A DNA stretch of 64,000 nt from Sandarakinorhabdus cyanobacteriorum (GCF_002251755.1 NZ_NOXT01000106.1:1-64000); one strand, 5' to 3'. Positions 44,358-54,737 are shown, counted from the first letter of the stretch. Notes: generated by a model not told the origin, from the sequence alone. A program made the numbers and translations.

Positions 44358-45563
44358 ATGAAGCACCTGTCCACCTTGTTCGCCGCCAGCCTGCTGGCCA
44401 CCACCGCTGCAGCTGCCGACTTGAATGGCCAATGGCGGGTCAGTTTTGATGGCCACCCCGGCGGCCCGCTGCCCTTCACCCTTGAGGTGAAGCCCGGCAA
44501 GACCGGCCCGCAGGCCTGGATCATCAACCAGCCCGAACGGCTGAAGGTGGAACAGGTGACGGTGACGGGCGACAGCATCACCCTCGTCTTCCCCAGCTAC
44601 AACAGCCGGCTCGAACTCAGCGCCGCGGCCGATGGCAGCCTGTCGGGCGCCGCCACCGTGCTGCGCTCCACCGGCACCGTCACCCTGCCGGCCCGCGCGG
44701 TGCGCGGCGGCTGGCGCTTCACCCCCGGCGCGGTCAAGCCCGCCGGCAATGTCACCGGCCGCTGGAATCTCAGCTATGGCGACAACAAGGTGAAGGGCCT
44801 GCTCATCCTGAAGCAGATGGGGTCGCAGGTCTCTGGCACGGTCCAGCTGCCAACCGGCGACATGCGCTACCTGTCGGGCGAGCTCAACGGCACTGTCCTC
44901 AAGCTCTCCACCTTCGATGGCAGCTTCACCAACCTGTGGACGGGCACGCTTGCCGGCGACACGCTGAAGGGCGCCCAATTCGCCGCCACCAGCCGCGCCA
45001 CCGGCAACCCGTTCGAAGCGAAGAAGGAAAAGCTGGCCACGATGGAAGCCGTGGCAGTGGAAAAGCCGGGCGGTGACCGCCTGAGCTTCCGTCTGCCCAC
45101 CCCCGATGGCCAGATGATCAGCCTCGCCGATGCCCGCTACAAGGGCAAGGTCGTCGTCATCTCCATCGGCGGCGCCTGGTGCCCCAACTGCCACGACGAG
45201 GCCCAGTATCTCGGCCCCTATGCCGCCCGCCGGCAGAAGGAAGGCCTGGAAATGATCGGCCTGCAGTTCGAATATGGCGCCGATGAAGCCCGCGCCATGC
45301 GCCAGATCAGCAGCTTCAAGAGCCGCTACAAGCTGATCTACCCGATGGTCTATGCCGGCCAGCCCAACGCCGACGACACCAAGAAGGTGCTCGGCAACCT
45401 TGCGCCGGTGAAGGTGTGGCCCACCACTATCTTCATCGGCCGCGATGGCCGGGTGAAGGAAGTCCATGTCGGCTGGGCCGGCCCTGCCACCGGTGCACTG
45501 AACGTCAAGGCCAAGAAGGAGTTTGACGAAACCGTCAGCCGGTTGCTGCGCGAACGCGCCTGA
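44358..45563 (+). CDS. Exported thioredoxin-fold (TlpA/redoxin-like) protein
   Basis: A 401-residue protein with a signal peptide ending T-A-A-A-A, a beta-rich N-terminal region of about 230 residues with two W-R/W-N strands repeats, and a C-terminal thioredoxin-like domain with the redox motif W-C-P-N-C followed by a cis-Pro region V-W-P-T-T. It is probably a periplasmic thiol:disulfide reductant. Three consecutive ATGs (44352, 44355, 44358) are possible starts; the last has the best spacing from GGGGG. Confidence 0.82.
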   Translation: MKHLSTLFAASLLATTAAAADLNGQWRVSFDGHPGGPLPFTLEVKPGKTGPQAWIINQPERLKVEQVTVTGDSITLVFPSYNSRLELSAAADGSLSGAATVLRSTGTVTLPARAVRGGWRFTPGAVKPAGNVTGRWNLSYGDNKVKGLLILKQMGSQVSGTVQLPTGDMRYLSGELNGTVLKLSTFDGSFTNLWTGTLAGDTLKGAQFAATSRATGNPFEAKKEKLATMEAVAVEKPGGDRLSFRLPTPDGQMISLADARYKGKVVVISIGGAWCPNCHDEAQYLGPYAARRQKEGLEMIGLQFEYGADEARAMRQISSFKSRYKLIYPMVYAGQPNADDTKKVLGNLAPVKVWPTTIFIGRDGRVKEVHVGWAGPATGALNVKAKKEFDETVSRLLRERA

Positions 45564-45636
45564 TCGCCCGATTTCGTCCACAGGCGGATTGGCCCACCCA
45601 CTACCGCCGCGCCGGTGGCCCTGCTAGAGAGTTGGC

Positions 45637-46296
45637 ATGGCCAATGTCCGCATCGCACCGTCCATCCTGTCGGCGGATTTCGCCCGTCTGGGCGAAGAGG
45701 TGCGCGCGATCAGCGCCGCCGGGGCGGACTGGATCCATGTCGACGTGATGGATGGGCATTTCGTGCCCAATCTCACCATCGGCCCGATGGTGGTGAAGGC
45801 GCTGCGCCCGCATTCCAGCCTGCCGTTCGATGTGCATCTGATGATCAGCCCGGCCGATCCCTATCTGGAGGCCTTTGCCGAAGCCGGCGCCGATATCCTG
45901 ACCGTCCACCCCGAAGCCGGCCCGCACCTGCACCGCACCGTCCAGCGCATCAAGGCGCTGGGAAAACAGGCCGGCGTCTCGCTGAACCCCGCCAGCCCGG
46001 TGGAGCTGGTCGAAACCGTGCTGGGCGACATTGATCTGATCCTCGTCATGAGCGTCAACCCCGGCTTCGGCGGCCAGAGCTTCATCACCAGCCAGCTGAA
46101 GAAGATCGAGCGCCTGCGCCGCCTGATCGACGACAGCGGCCGCACGATCCATCTGGAGGTTGACGGCGGGGTGGATGCCGCCAACGCCGCCACCGTGGTC
46201 GCCGCCGGCGCCGATGTGCTGGTGGCCGGCACCGCCAGCTTCAAGGGCGGGCCCAGCCAATATGCCGCCAACATCGCGGCCCTGAAGGGCCATTGA
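45637..46296 (+). CDS. rpe: Ribulose-phosphate 3-epimerase
   Basis: Interconverts ribulose-5-phosphate and xylulose-5-phosphate in the pentose-phosphate pathway. The 219-residue TIM barrel has metal-binding and catalytic segments [22 protein letters not shown] and E-V-D-G-G-V. Its stop and the next start share a base (TGATG). Rpe, a heparinase II/III homologue and purH in this order are a familiar alphaproteobacterial arrangement. Confidence 0.96.
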   Translation: MANVRIAPSILSADFARLGEEVRAISAAGADWIHVDVMDGHFVPNLTIGPMVVKALRPHSSLPFDVHLMISPADPYLEAFAEAGADILTVHPEAGPHLHRTVQRIKALGKQAGVSLNPASPVELVETVLGDIDLILVMSVNPGFGGQSFITSQLKKIERLRRLIDDSGRTIHLEVDGGVDAANAATVVAAGADVLVAGTASFKGGPSQYAANIAALKGH

Positions 46297-48035
46297 TGGC
46301 CGACGCGCCGCCGCCCGATGCCGCCGAAGCCAGCCTGCGGCGCGATGGCGGGGAACGCGGCCTGTCGCTGTCGGAACGCGCCGCCGCCGGGCTGGCCAGC
46401 CGGCTTTATGCCACCCCGCTGCACCGCTTCCGCCTGCGCGGCCGGTTCCCGCTGAAACTGCTGGGCGTGCCGGCCGATCCGGTGCCCGGTGATGCCCACC
46501 TGGCCGAACGCATCATCGCCGGCCGCCTGATCCACGCCGGCCACACGGTGATGATCCGCGATCTGGATTTCCGCACCGTCACCGCGCCTGCGGAATGGCA
46601 GCAATGGGCACAGGGCTGGGGCTGGCTGCGCCATCTCGCCATCCTGCCCGATCGCAAGACCGCGATCGCCGCCGCCGAAGCGCTGGGCCAGCGCTGGCTC
46701 AATGCCTATGCCGATTATGATCCGTTGGCCTGGCGCGCCGATATCGCAGGTACCCGGCTGTTGATGGTGCTGGGCCATGCCCCGGTGATCCTGGGCAGCG
46801 GCAACCAGATTTTCCGCTCCGCCGTGCTGTCCGCGCTCGCGACCTGGGCCCGCCACCTCGATCGCGCCGCCCCGCGCCTGCCTGATGGCCTGGCCCAGGC
46901 CCGCGCCTGGTGCGGGCTCTATGCCGCCGGCACCCTGATCCCCGGCGGCGAGGTGCGCGCCGCCCGCGCGCTGGCCGGGCTGCAGGCGCTGCTGGGCCGG
47001 CTGGTGCTGCCCGATGGCGGCATCGCCAGCCGCGCGCCCGGCGACGCGCTGGCGCTGGCCGAACTGCTGCTGTTCACCGCCAATGCCCCCGAATGCATCG
47101 GCACCCGCGCCCCGCCGCTGTTTGCCGATACGCTGGCCCGTCTGGTCCCCACGCTGCGCGGCATGGCGCTGGGCGATGGCCGCATTGGTGCCTGGCACGG
47201 CAGCGCGGTGATCGGCGCCGATGCGCTGGATCGCCTCGCCCGCAAGGCCGCCACCGGCACGGAATTGCGCCGCGGTGGCCGCTGGAGCGGCTTTCACCGT
47301 CTGTCGGCCGGCCGCAGCATCGTCATCCTCGATGCCGGGCCGCCGCCGCCCGCGCGCCTGTGCGGGCATGGGCATGCCGGCACCCTGGCCTTTGAAATGA
47401 GCGACGGGGCCGAACGGCTGATCACCAACTGCGGCGGCGCTGCCGGCCTGCCCCAGGCGCTGGCCCCAGCGCTGGCCGCCGGCCTTGCCACCACCGCCGC
47501 CCACAGCACGCTGGTGATTGCCGACACCAATTCCACCCGCATCCGCGATGATGGCACGCTGGCCGGCGGGGTGGAGGAGGTGGCGATGGCCTATCGTTCC
47601 ACCGGCGAAGGCCAGCTGATCGAAACCAGCCACGATGGCTATGCCCGCCGCTTTGGCATGCTGGTGCGCCGCCGGCTGTTCCTCTCCCCCGACGGCAACG
47701 AACTGGCGGGTGAGGATGTGATCGAAGCCGCCCCAGTCAAGCTGCTGCGCCGCCGTGGTGACCGGCCGTTCGATCTGCGCTTCCACCTTGGCCCCGGCGT
47801 GTCGGCCACCCCCACCGCCGATGGCCTGGGCGCGCTGCTGAAAACCCCGGCGGGCCGCATCTGGGCCTTCAAATGCCATGCCGAAGGCGGCAACGGCTGC
47901 CGGCTGGCCATCGACCAATCGCTTTGGGTCGATGAAGCCGGCACCATCCACCGCACCCAGCAACTGGTCATTTCCGGCCAGACCGCCAAGGCCGCCGCCG
48001 ATCTGGCCTGGAGCCTGCGCCGCGCCGGGAAATAG
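46296..48035 (+). CDS. Heparinase II/III-family protein
   Basis: A 579-residue protein with an N-terminal all-alpha toroid (L-A-S-R-L-Y-A-T-P-L-H-R-F-R onward) and a C-terminal beta-sandwich containing G-H-G-H-A-G-T-L-A-F-E, the segment that holds the catalytic His in this superfamily. There is no signal peptide, so heparin itself is unlikely. The actual uronate-polymer substrate, if any, is unknown. It is coupled to rpe and followed by purH after 75 bp. Confidence 0.85.
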   Translation: MADAPPPDAAEASLRRDGGERGLSLSERAAAGLASRLYATPLHRFRLRGRFPLKLLGVPADPVPGDAHLAERIIAGRLIHAGHTVMIRDLDFRTVTAPAEWQQWAQGWGWLRHLAILPDRKTAIAAAEALGQRWLNAYADYDPLAWRADIAGTRLLMVLGHAPVILGSGNQIFRSAVLSALATWARHLDRAAPRLPDGLAQARAWCGLYAAGTLIPGGEVRAARALAGLQALLGRLVLPDGGIASRAPGDALALAELLLFTANAPECIGTRAPPLFADTLARLVPTLRGMALGDGRIGAWHGSAVIGADALDRLARKAATGTELRRGGRWSGFHRLSAGRSIVILDAGPPPPARLCGHGHAGTLAFEMSDGAERLITNCGGAAGLPQALAPALAAGLATTAAHSTLVIADTNSTRIRDDGTLAGGVEEVAMAYRSTGEGQLIETSHDGYARRFGMLVRRRLFLSPDGNELAGEDVIEAAPVKLLRRRGDRPFDLRFHLGPGVSATPTADGLGALLKTPAGRIWAFKCHAEGGNGCRLAIDQSLWVDEAGTIHRTQQLVISGQTAKAAADLAWSLRRAGK

Positions 48036-48110
48036 GGCTGACATTTGGCGCGCAAGCCGCTAGGGCGCCCGGCATCCCGTGCCGCAACGCCAGCCAGCGA
48101 AAGCCCCGCC

Positions 48111-49697
48111 ATGACCGATCTCGTCCGCATCCGCCGCGCCCTGTTGTCCGTCTCCGACAAGGCCGGGCTGGAACCGCTGGCCGCCGCTCTTGTCGCCCAC
48201 GGCGTCGAACTCGTCTCCACCGGCGGCACCGCCACCGCCTTGCGCGCGCTTGGCCATGCGGTGAAGGATGTCGCCGAACTCACCGGCAGCCCGGAAATGA
48301 TGGACGGCCGGGTGAAAACCCTGCACCCGCGCGTGCACGGCGGCCTGCTCGCCCTGCGCGACAATGCAGAGCATCAGGCCGCCATGGCCGCCAACGGCAT
48401 CGGCGCCATCGATCTGGCGGTGATCAATCTCTATCCCTTCGCCGCCACCGTTGCCCGCGGCGCACCGCGCGAGGACATCATCGAGAATATCGACATTGGC
48501 GGCCCCGCCATGGTCCGCTCCTCGGCCAAGAATCACGAATTCGTCGCCATCCTCACCAGCCCCGATCAATATGATGGCTTCATCGCCGCCTTGACCGAGC
48601 ATGATGGCGCCACCCCGCTCGCCCTGCGCCGCCAGCTCGCCGCTGCCGCCTTTGCCCACACCGCGGCCTATGATGCCGCGGTCGCCAGCTGGTTCGCCTT
48701 TGCCGATCAGGGGGAGCAATTCCCGGCCGTGCTGCCGCTGGCGCTGACCCGCAAGGATGTGCTGCGCTATGGCGAGAACCCGCACCAGAGCGCGGCGCTC
48801 TATCTGCCGCAAACCGGCGCGCGCGGCCTTGCCGCCGCAACCCAGCTGCAGGGCAAGGAACTCAGCTACAACAATTTGAATGATGCCGATGGCGCGCTGG
48901 ATCTGATCGCCGAATGGAAGGGGTTCGGCCCGGCCTGCGCCATCATCAAGCATGCCAACCCGTGCGGCGTCGCCACCGGCACCAGCCTTGCCGATGCCTA
49001 TGAAAAGGCCTTCCGCTGCGATCCGGTGTCGGCCTTTGGCGGCATCATCGCCGTCAACCAGCCGCTGGATGGCCCCACCGCCGAAGCCATCACCCAGATT
49101 TTCACCGAAGTGGTGATCGCCCCGGGCGCCGATGATGATGCCCGCGCCATGTTTGCCGCCAAGAAGAATCTGCGCCTGCTCATCGCCGATCTGCCCGATC
49201 CGCGCCGCCCCGGCCTGATGCTCAAGCCCGTATCGGGCGGCATGCTGGTGCAAAGCCGTGACAATGGCGCCGTCAGCCGCGACGCCTGCCAGGTCGTGAC
49301 CCGGCGCGCGCCGACCGAGGCCGAATGGGCCGATCTGCTGTTCGCCTGGACGGTGGCGCGCCACGTCAAATCCAACGCCATCGTCTATGCCAACGGCGGT
49401 GCCACCGCCGGCGTGGGCGCCGGCCAGATGAGCCGGCTGGATTCCACCCGCATCGCCGCGCGCAAGGCCATCGATGCCCAGGAAGCTGCCGGCTGGCCGC
49501 AACCCAAGACCATCGGCAGCTGCGTCGCATCCGATGCCTTCTTCCCCTTCCCCGATGGCCTGATCGCCGCCGCCGATGCCGGCGCCACTGCCATCATCCA
49601 GCCCGGCGGCTCCATCCGCGACAAGGATGTGATCGCGGCGGCCGATGAACGCGGCCTCGCCATGGTCTTCACCGGCATGCGCCACTTCCGCCATTGA
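48111..49697 (+). CDS. purH: Bifunctional AICAR transformylase / IMP cyclohydrolase
   Basis: Catalyses the last two steps of IMP synthesis. The 528-residue protein has the N-terminal MGS-like IMP cyclohydrolase domain ([22 protein letters not shown]) and the C-terminal AICAR transformylase domain with K-H-A-N-P-C-G and the K-S-N-A-I-V segment. The start at 48111 is the first ATG that matches the family N-terminus; the ribosome site is poor. Confidence 0.97.
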   Translation: MTDLVRIRRALLSVSDKAGLEPLAAALVAHGVELVSTGGTATALRALGHAVKDVAELTGSPEMMDGRVKTLHPRVHGGLLALRDNAEHQAAMAANGIGAIDLAVINLYPFAATVARGAPREDIIENIDIGGPAMVRSSAKNHEFVAILTSPDQYDGFIAALTEHDGATPLALRRQLAAAAFAHTAAYDAAVASWFAFADQGEQFPAVLPLALTRKDVLRYGENPHQSAALYLPQTGARGLAAATQLQGKELSYNNLNDADGALDLIAEWKGFGPACAIIKHANPCGVATGTSLADAYEKAFRCDPVSAFGGIIAVNQPLDGPTAEAITQIFTEVVIAPGADDDARAMFAAKKNLRLLIADLPDPRRPGLMLKPVSGGMLVQSRDNGAVSRDACQVVTRRAPTEAEWADLLFAWTVARHVKSNAIVYANGGATAGVGAGQMSRLDSTRIAARKAIDAQEAAGWPQPKTIGSCVASDAFFPFPDGLIAAADAGATAIIQPGGSIRDKDVIAAADERGLAMVFTGMRHFRH

Positions 49698-49711
49698 GGA
49701 TTGCATATGAT

Positions 49712-49832
49712 CCTCCCCCTCTGGGGGAGGTGCCCACCCCGGCGAAGGCCGGGGGCGGCGGAGGGGGCCGCCCGCTGGCCGCTTGAGTCCGCTCCGCCCG
49801 CCAGACATCTCCCCTCCCCTTCAGGGGAGGGG
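49712..49832. repeat. REP-like GC palindromes, copy 3
   Basis: A first hairpin (49712-49719 with 49723-49730) and a second longer one of CCCCTCCCCT with its complement (49811-49820 with 49823-49832) enclose a GC-rich spacer carrying the same GGCGGAGGGGG tail as copy 1. They lie between purH and the serine hydrolase and may end the purH transcript. Confidence 0.7.
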
Positions 49833-49884
49833 CCGGGGGTGGGGAAGTGCGATACGAATGGGCATGCCAGCAAAGGATCAGCCC

Positions 49885-51054
49885 ATGCGCGACCGCATCA
49901 TCCACGCCCTCGAAACCAGCCTTGCCGCCGGCAACATCCCCGGCGCCGTCGTCACCATCGGCAACAGCGCCGGCACGCTGGTCGAGGCCGCGGTGGGCAG
50001 CAAGGGCCCTGGCGGGCCGCCCCTCAATCAGGATGATCTGTTCCAGATCGCGTCGATGACCAAGGCCATCGCCAGCGTTGCCGCCATGCAGTTGGTGGAA
50101 CAGGGCCGGCTTGCCTTTGATGATGATCTGGCGCCCCTGCTGCCGGCGCTTGCCAACCCGCAGGTGCTGGAAGGCTTTGATGAGACAGGCAAGCCGGTCC
50201 TGCGCCCGGCCGCCGGCCCGATCACGCTCAGGCAGCTGCTCACCCACACCTCCGGCTTCGGCTATGAATTCATGTCGGCCGAACTCACCCAGTGGCGGCT
50301 GCACAACCCGGCCAACCCCGGCACGCTGGCCAGCCTGAACCAGCCGCTGCTCGCCGATCCCGGCACAGCATGGATCTATGGCATCTCCACCGATTGGGTC
50401 GGCCAGGCGGTGGAGGCGGTGTCGGGCATGCGGCTGGGCGAATGGCTGGCCCGCCATGTCACCGGCCCGCTGGGCATGACGGAAACCACCTTCGCCTTTG
50501 ATGATGGCATCAAGGCCCGGCTCACCCCGCTGCATGCCCGCACGCCCGATGGCGGGCTGATGCCCTTCCCGGTGCATTTCGGCGGCGGCGAGAATGCCGA
50601 ATATCACGGCGCCGGCGGCGGCCTGATTTCAACCGCGCGCGATTATCTCAAATTCTGCCGCATGATCCTGAACGGCGGCACGCTGAACGGCGCCCGCATC
50701 CTGAAAGCGGAGACCGTGGCGATGATGGCAACCAACCAGGTGCCGATGCCCGCCGGCCGCATGAGCACCAACATGCCGGGCCTTTCCACCGATTTCGATC
50801 TGTTCCCGATGATGGATTGCGGCTGGGGCCTGGGCTTCCTGATCAACCCCGAAACCGGGCCCGACGGCCGCGCCCCCGGCACCCTGGCCTGGGCCGGCAT
50901 CGCCAACAGCTATTACTGGATCGACCGCGCCAGCGACATCGCCGGCGTCGTCTGCATGCAGCATCTGCCTTTCGGCGAACCCGCCGCGGTGGACGTGCTG
51001 CGCGCCGTGGAACGGGCGGTGTACGCGGACCAGACTCGATTGGAGCTTGATTGA
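49885..51054 (+). CDS. Serine hydrolase of the beta-lactamase / class C penicillin-binding family
   Basis: A 389-residue member of the beta-lactamase superfamily (esterase family VIII-like). The nucleophile motif S-M-T-K (Ser57, Lys60) is followed by a Tyr in W-I-Y-G-I-S that likely fills the YxN role, and by G-A-G-G-G-L-I-S-T. There is no signal peptide with the start at 49885, chosen for its AAAGGATC site. Cytosolic esterase or peptidase activity is more likely than antibiotic resistance. The last six codons and the stop fall inside the palindromic repeat that follows. Confidence 0.83.
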   Translation: MRDRIIHALETSLAAGNIPGAVVTIGNSAGTLVEAAVGSKGPGGPPLNQDDLFQIASMTKAIASVAAMQLVEQGRLAFDDDLAPLLPALANPQVLEGFDETGKPVLRPAAGPITLRQLLTHTSGFGYEFMSAELTQWRLHNPANPGTLASLNQPLLADPGTAWIYGISTDWVGQAVEAVSGMRLGEWLARHVTGPLGMTETTFAFDDGIKARLTPLHARTPDGGLMPFPVHFGGGENAEYHGAGGGLISTARDYLKFCRMILNGGTLNGARILKAETVAMMATNQVPMPAGRMSTNMPGLSTDFDLFPMMDCGWGLGFLINPETGPDGRAPGTLAWAGIANSYYWIDRASDIAGVVCMQHLPFGEPAAVDVLRAVERAVYADQTRLELD

Positions 51055-51127
51055 ACCCACGCATGCCGAGCTTGTCGAGGCACACTCCAAGTGCGGTCGC
51101 TGCCTCGACAAGCTCGGCATGAGCGGG
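51033..51127 (+). repeat. Palindromic repeat, copy A (left of the arginine deiminase gene)
   Basis: Perfect 21-bp arms (51062-51082 and 51101-51121) flank an 18-nt loop that contains the small stem CACT/AGTG. About 29 bp of upstream flank is also shared with copy B. The stem has the core CCGAGCTTGTCGAGGCA. The unit begins inside the serine hydrolase coding sequence and supplies its stop. Confidence 0.85.
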
Positions 51128-51221
51128 TTTGGGATTTCCAGCAAACCCCAATCGACCACAGCCCCCCTTGCCCTTTCCCGCCAACAGCGCCAGCATTCCT
51201 GCAATCCCGGGGGCAACACGC

Positions 51222-52610
51222 ATGACCATCGATCGCCGCACGCTCTTGGCTGGCCTTGCCGCTGCACCCGCTCTCGTCGCCGCGCCCGGCCTTGCACAGC
51301 CTGCCAAACCCTATCTGCCCAGCGATATCGGCACGCTGAAACGCGTGCTGATGCACAGCGTGGTTGCCACCGATCGCGGCGGTGACCGGCTGGACGGCAA
51401 TCTCCTGCCCTATGCCGAATCCGACATGGAGGCGATGGTGGCCCAGCAGGCCGGGCTGGTGAAGCTGCTCAAGGCCAATGGCGCCGAGGTGGTGGAGCTG
51501 CGCGATGCGCTGGCCGCCGCCATCGCCGCCACCCGCAAATCCGGTGTCTTCGCGGCCTGGCTGGAGGCCAGTTTCCCGCTGCTCGGCGCCGATCCCGACA
51601 GTGTGACCGCCGACACCATCCTGGGCCGCGACCCGCGTGTGCGCAACCGGCTGGGCCCTGACGGCAACTGGCGCCATTTTGCCGACGACAACAATGGCAG
51701 CATGATGTGGACCCGCGACAGCGCGATCATGACGCCGGGTGGCCTCGTCATGGGCCGCTCCGTCTCGCTGCGCCGCCGCCGCGAGAGTCATCTGCTGCGC
51801 TTCTGCTATGCCCATTCGCCGCTGCTCAGTCGCTATCCGGTGATCTTTGACGCCATGGAGGAAGGCATTGGCCTGGAAGGCGGCGATTTCACCGTGGTCG
51901 ATCGCAACACCATCTTCCTCGGCAACGGCAACCGCACCGATCCGCGCATTGCGCCGTTGCTGGCCCAGCGGCTCAACATGGATGTGCTGGCGGTGCAGAC
52001 GGTGAAGCGCGATTTCATCCGCCCGGCCCGGATGGGCAGCGCCGCCCAGATGCTGGAGCTGCAACTGCTGCTGCTTCACCTCGATACCTATTTCACCCTG
52101 GTCGCACCCAAACACGCGCTGACGGTGCCCTATCTGCTGGAAAAGGACTTTGCCGAGACCAGCCCGCTCGCCCGCTATATCCGCGGCGCCCGCGCCCAGA
52201 ATCTTCTGGAGGAAGAAGAGGCCGAAAAGGGCCTGACCATGTTGAAGGAGTTCGGCAAGATCACGCTCTATCGCGCCGGCACCGGCAATCGCGAGGATCT
52301 TGGCGATGCCAAGCTGGTCGATCATCTGAAGGGCCAGGGCTATCGCTTCACCTGGGTCGGCGGCGCCCGCCCCGACGGCGATCAGGCCGCCTATGAGGCG
52401 TTCATGGAGCGGGCCTATCCCGAACTGCGCCGCCAGGCCTCCAACATCGTGCAGGCAACGCCCGGGCGGGTGATTGCCTATGCCGGCAACCCGGCCACCA
52501 AGGCGGCGCTGGAAGCCGACGGCATCGCCGTCGACACGTTCCCGGCCCGCGAACTCTGGGCCTGGCACGGCGGCCCCCATTGCCTGACCCAGCCGCTGGA
52601 GCGTCTCTAG
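51222..52610 (+). CDS. Tat-exported arginine deiminase homologue
   Basis: A 462-residue guanidine-modifying enzyme. It begins with a twin-arginine-type signal (T-I-D-R-R-T-L-L-A-G-L-A-A-A-P-A-L-V-A-A). All arginine deiminase catalytic positions are present: Asp166 in T-R-D-S, Glu219 and Asp222 in E-G-G-D, His286 and Asp288 in H-L-D-T, and Cys454 in G-G-P-H-C-L-T. The known enzyme is cytosolic and about 410-420 residues, so export is unusual. Conversion of arginine to citrulline and ammonia in the periplasm, or action on another guanidino compound, is inferred. No ornithine transcarbamylase or carbamate kinase gene is nearby. The ATG has a GGGGG site; palindromic repeats flank the gene. Confidence 0.85.
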   Translation: MTIDRRTLLAGLAAAPALVAAPGLAQPAKPYLPSDIGTLKRVLMHSVVATDRGGDRLDGNLLPYAESDMEAMVAQQAGLVKLLKANGAEVVELRDALAAAIAATRKSGVFAAWLEASFPLLGADPDSVTADTILGRDPRVRNRLGPDGNWRHFADDNNGSMMWTRDSAIMTPGGLVMGRSVSLRRRRESHLLRFCYAHSPLLSRYPVIFDAMEEGIGLEGGDFTVVDRNTIFLGNGNRTDPRIAPLLAQRLNMDVLAVQTVKRDFIRPARMGSAAQMLELQLLLLHLDTYFTLVAPKHALTVPYLLEKDFAETSPLARYIRGARAQNLLEEEEAEKGLTMLKEFGKITLYRAGTGNREDLGDAKLVDHLKGQGYRFTWVGGARPDGDQAAYEAFMERAYPELRRQASNIVQATPGRVIAYAGNPATKAALEADGIAVDTFPARELWAWHGGPHCLTQPLERL

Positions 52611-52703
52611 ATTCGATTGCCGTTTGATTGAACCGCTCATACCGAGCTTGTCGAGGCACGCTCCAAGTGCGGTCGGTGCCTCGACAAGCTCGGCATGAGC
52701 GGG
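52610..52703 (+). repeat. Palindromic repeat, copy B (right of the arginine deiminase gene)
   Basis: Arms of 25 bp with one mismatch (52634-52658 and 52677-52701) flank an 18-nt loop nearly identical to copy A, in the same orientation. The unit begins at the last base of the arginine deiminase stop codon. It may serve as terminator between the convergent deiminase and hisD genes. Confidence 0.85.
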
Positions 52704-52747
52704 ATCCCCCATCCCGGTCAGGGGGGCGGGGCCAGGGACGTCCCGCC

Positions 52748-54037
52748 CTACCCCAGCCGCAAGCGGATCGATGCGGCGTGCGCCGCCAGCCCTTCCACAT
52801 CGGCAATCGCCGCGCCGGCCGGCCCGATGGCGGCCAGCCCGGCCGGCCCGCAATCGAGGAAGGTCGTGCGCTTCATGAAATCCACCACCGACAGGCCGGA
52901 CGCAAAACGCGCCCGCCGGCCGGTGGGCAGCACATGGTTGGGCCCGGCGAGATAATCGCCCGCCGCCTCCGGCGTGTGCCGGCCCAGGAACACCGAACCG
53001 GCATGGCGCATCCGGGCGAACAGCCAGTCCGGATCATCCACCATCAGCTCGGCATGCTCGGGCGCCAGCGCGTCGAGCAGCGGCAGCGCCTCGGCCAGAT
53101 CGCCGATCACGATGATGGCGCCATGGTCACGCCAGCTGGCACTGGCAACGGCGGCCGTGGGCAGGGTTTCCAGCTGACGGGCGACGGCGGCTTCCACCGC
53201 ATCGGCTTCGGCCGCACTGGTGGTGATCAGGATGGATTGCGCCACCGGATCATGCTCGGCCTGGGCCAGAAGATCAGCCGCGATCCAGTCGGGATTGGAT
53301 TTCCCGTCGGACACGATCACCACTTCCGATGGGCCGGCCACCATGTCGATTCCGACCACGCCATACAGCTGGCGCTTGGCCTCGGCGACATAAGCGTTGC
53401 CGGGGCCGGTGATCACGTCCACCTTGGGAATGCGCGCCGTGCCAAAGGCCAGCGCCGCCACCGCCTGCGCCCCGCCAACGCGGAACACGCGGGAAACGCC
53501 GGCCACCCGGGCGGCGGCCAGCACCAGCGGGTTGGCCTCCCCGCCCGGCGTTGGCGTCACCATGATCAGATCGCGCACCCCGGCCACCACCGCCGGAATG
53601 GCGTTCATCAGAACCGATGATGGATAGGCCGCCCGCCCGCCCGGCACATAGAGGCCGGCGGCGTCCACCGGGCTCCAGCGCACGCCGGTGCGCACCCCGG
53701 CGGCATCGGTGGCATCATTGCCGGTGGGCTTTTGCCGTTCGTGAAAATCGCGGATGCGCGTGGCGGCCAGATCAAGCGCGGCCCGCAGATCAGGTGCCAG
53801 GCCGTTCAGTGCCGCGTCCAGTTCCGCCGGGCCGATTTCCCAGCCGGCCGCATCCAGATCGACGCCATCAAACTTCGCGGTGAGCTCGGCCAGCACCGCG
53901 TCACCGCGGGCGCGCACATCGGCAATGATGGCGGTCACCGCCGCCGCGACTGCGGTCACCGGTTCGCGCTCTGCGGCCACCAGTGCCGCGAAATCGGCCA
54001 CGAAACCGGGGTTTTTCGCCTCAAGCCGCAGCGGCAT
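52748..54037 (-). CDS. hisD: Histidinol dehydrogenase
   Basis: Oxidises L-histidinol to histidine in two NAD-dependent steps. The 429-residue zinc enzyme shows G-L-Y-V-P-G-G, the Q-A-E-H-D zinc-ligand segment, A-P-E-H-A-E with the catalytic Glu/His pair and G-P-N-H-V-L-P. The start at 54037 has a TGGAG site and overlaps the hisG end by 17 bp, so the two are coupled. Confidence 0.96.
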   Translation of the reverse strand: MPLRLEAKNPGFVADFAALVAAEREPVTAVAAAVTAIIADVRARGDAVLAELTAKFDGVDLDAAGWEIGPAELDAALNGLAPDLRAALDLAATRIRDFHERQKPTGNDATDAAGVRTGVRWSPVDAAGLYVPGGRAAYPSSVLMNAIPAVVAGVRDLIMVTPTPGGEANPLVLAAARVAGVSRVFRVGGAQAVAALAFGTARIPKVDVITGPGNAYVAEAKRQLYGVVGIDMVAGPSEVVIVSDGKSNPDWIAADLLAQAEHDPVAQSILITTSAAEADAVEAAVARQLETLPTAAVASASWRDHGAIIVIGDLAEALPLLDALAPEHAELMVDDPDWLFARMRHAGSVFLGRHTPEAAGDYLAGPNHVLPTGRRARFASGLSVVDFMKRTTFLDCGPAGLAAIGPAGAAIADVEGLAAHAASIRLRLG

Positions 54038-54683
54038 CGCCACGCTCCACCAGGCCGCGCATGGCATTCACCAGCTCAACCACCCGGCCGTCGGTCTTGA
54101 AGGCGGCGCGGTTGGCGATCAGGCGGCTGGTCACTTCAGCGATCACCTCCACCTCCTTCAGGCCGTTCTCCGCCAGCGTCTTGCCGGTCGAAACCAGGTC
54201 GACAATCCGGCTCGACAGGCCAACCAGCGGCGCCAACTCCATGGCACCATTCAATTTTATCACCTCCGCCTGCAGGCCCCGGGCGGCAAAATGCCGGCGG
54301 GTGAGCGCCGGATATTTCGTCGCCACCCGCACGTGCGACAGGCGGGTCAGGTCCGGGTCCAGCCCATCCGGCTGCGCCACGCTCAACCGGCACTTGCCAA
54401 TGCCCAGATCAACCGGGGCATAAATCTCTGAAAAATCAAACTCCATCAGCACATCATTGCCGGCAATGCCCAGCTGCGCCGCGCCAAAGGCCACGAAGGT
54501 CGCCACATCGAAACTGCGCACCCGGATCACCTGGCAATCGGGCCGCGACGTTTCGAACGTCAACTTGCGGCTGTTTTCATTGGAAAAATCCGGTTCCGGC
54601 ACAATCCCGATGCGCGCCAGCAACGGCAGCGCCTCCTTCAGGATGCGGCCCTTGGGCAAGGCGATGATCAGCGGCGCGGTCAT
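54021..54683 (-). CDS. hisG: ATP phosphoribosyltransferase, short form
   Basis: First histidine-biosynthesis step, joining ATP and PRPP. The 220-residue protein begins I-A-L-P-K-G-R-I and has the PRPP-site region D-L-V-S-T-G-K-T-L. It lacks the C-terminal regulatory domain, so it is the short form that needs HisZ, which is not in the window. An ATG 5 codons upstream (54698) is an alternative start; neither has a clear ribosome site. Confidence 0.95.
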   Translation of the reverse strand: MTAPLIIALPKGRILKEALPLLARIGIVPEPDFSNENSRKLTFETSRPDCQVIRVRSFDVATFVAFGAAQLGIAGNDVLMEFDFSEIYAPVDLGIGKCRLSVAQPDGLDPDLTRLSHVRVATKYPALTRRHFAARGLQAEVIKLNGAMELAPLVGLSSRIVDLVSTGKTLAENGLKEVEVIAEVTSRLIANRAAFKTDGRVVELVNAMRGLVERGDAAAA

Positions 54684-54737
54684 GATGCGCTGCGGCATAG
54701 CGCGGACCGCGCCGAAACGCCACCATCCGGCGCAGCG

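Noticed and set aside
46296-48035. Heparin or alginate utilisation role for the heparinase-like protein.
   Set aside because: No export signal and no polysaccharide-lyase or uronate genes nearby; the rpe-purH context is housekeeping.
45861-48044. A 727-codon minus-strand open frame across rpe and the heparinase gene.
   Set aside because: Gly/Gln/Ala-rich antisense shadow; the plus-strand genes are unambiguous.
49849-49862. GATACGAATG before the serine hydrolase as another LacI-type operator.
   Set aside because: It lacks the second half of the palindrome and the neighbouring genes have no sugar link.
49885-51054. Calling the serine hydrolase a beta-lactamase resistance gene.
   Set aside because: No signal peptide and no clear YxN/KTG set of class C enzymes; esterase-type members share the S-x-x-K motif.
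51033-52703. The paired palindromes as a CRISPR array or integron attC sites.
   Set aside because: Only two copies about 1.6 kb apart with a gene between, no spacers, no cas or integrase gene and no attC core sequences.
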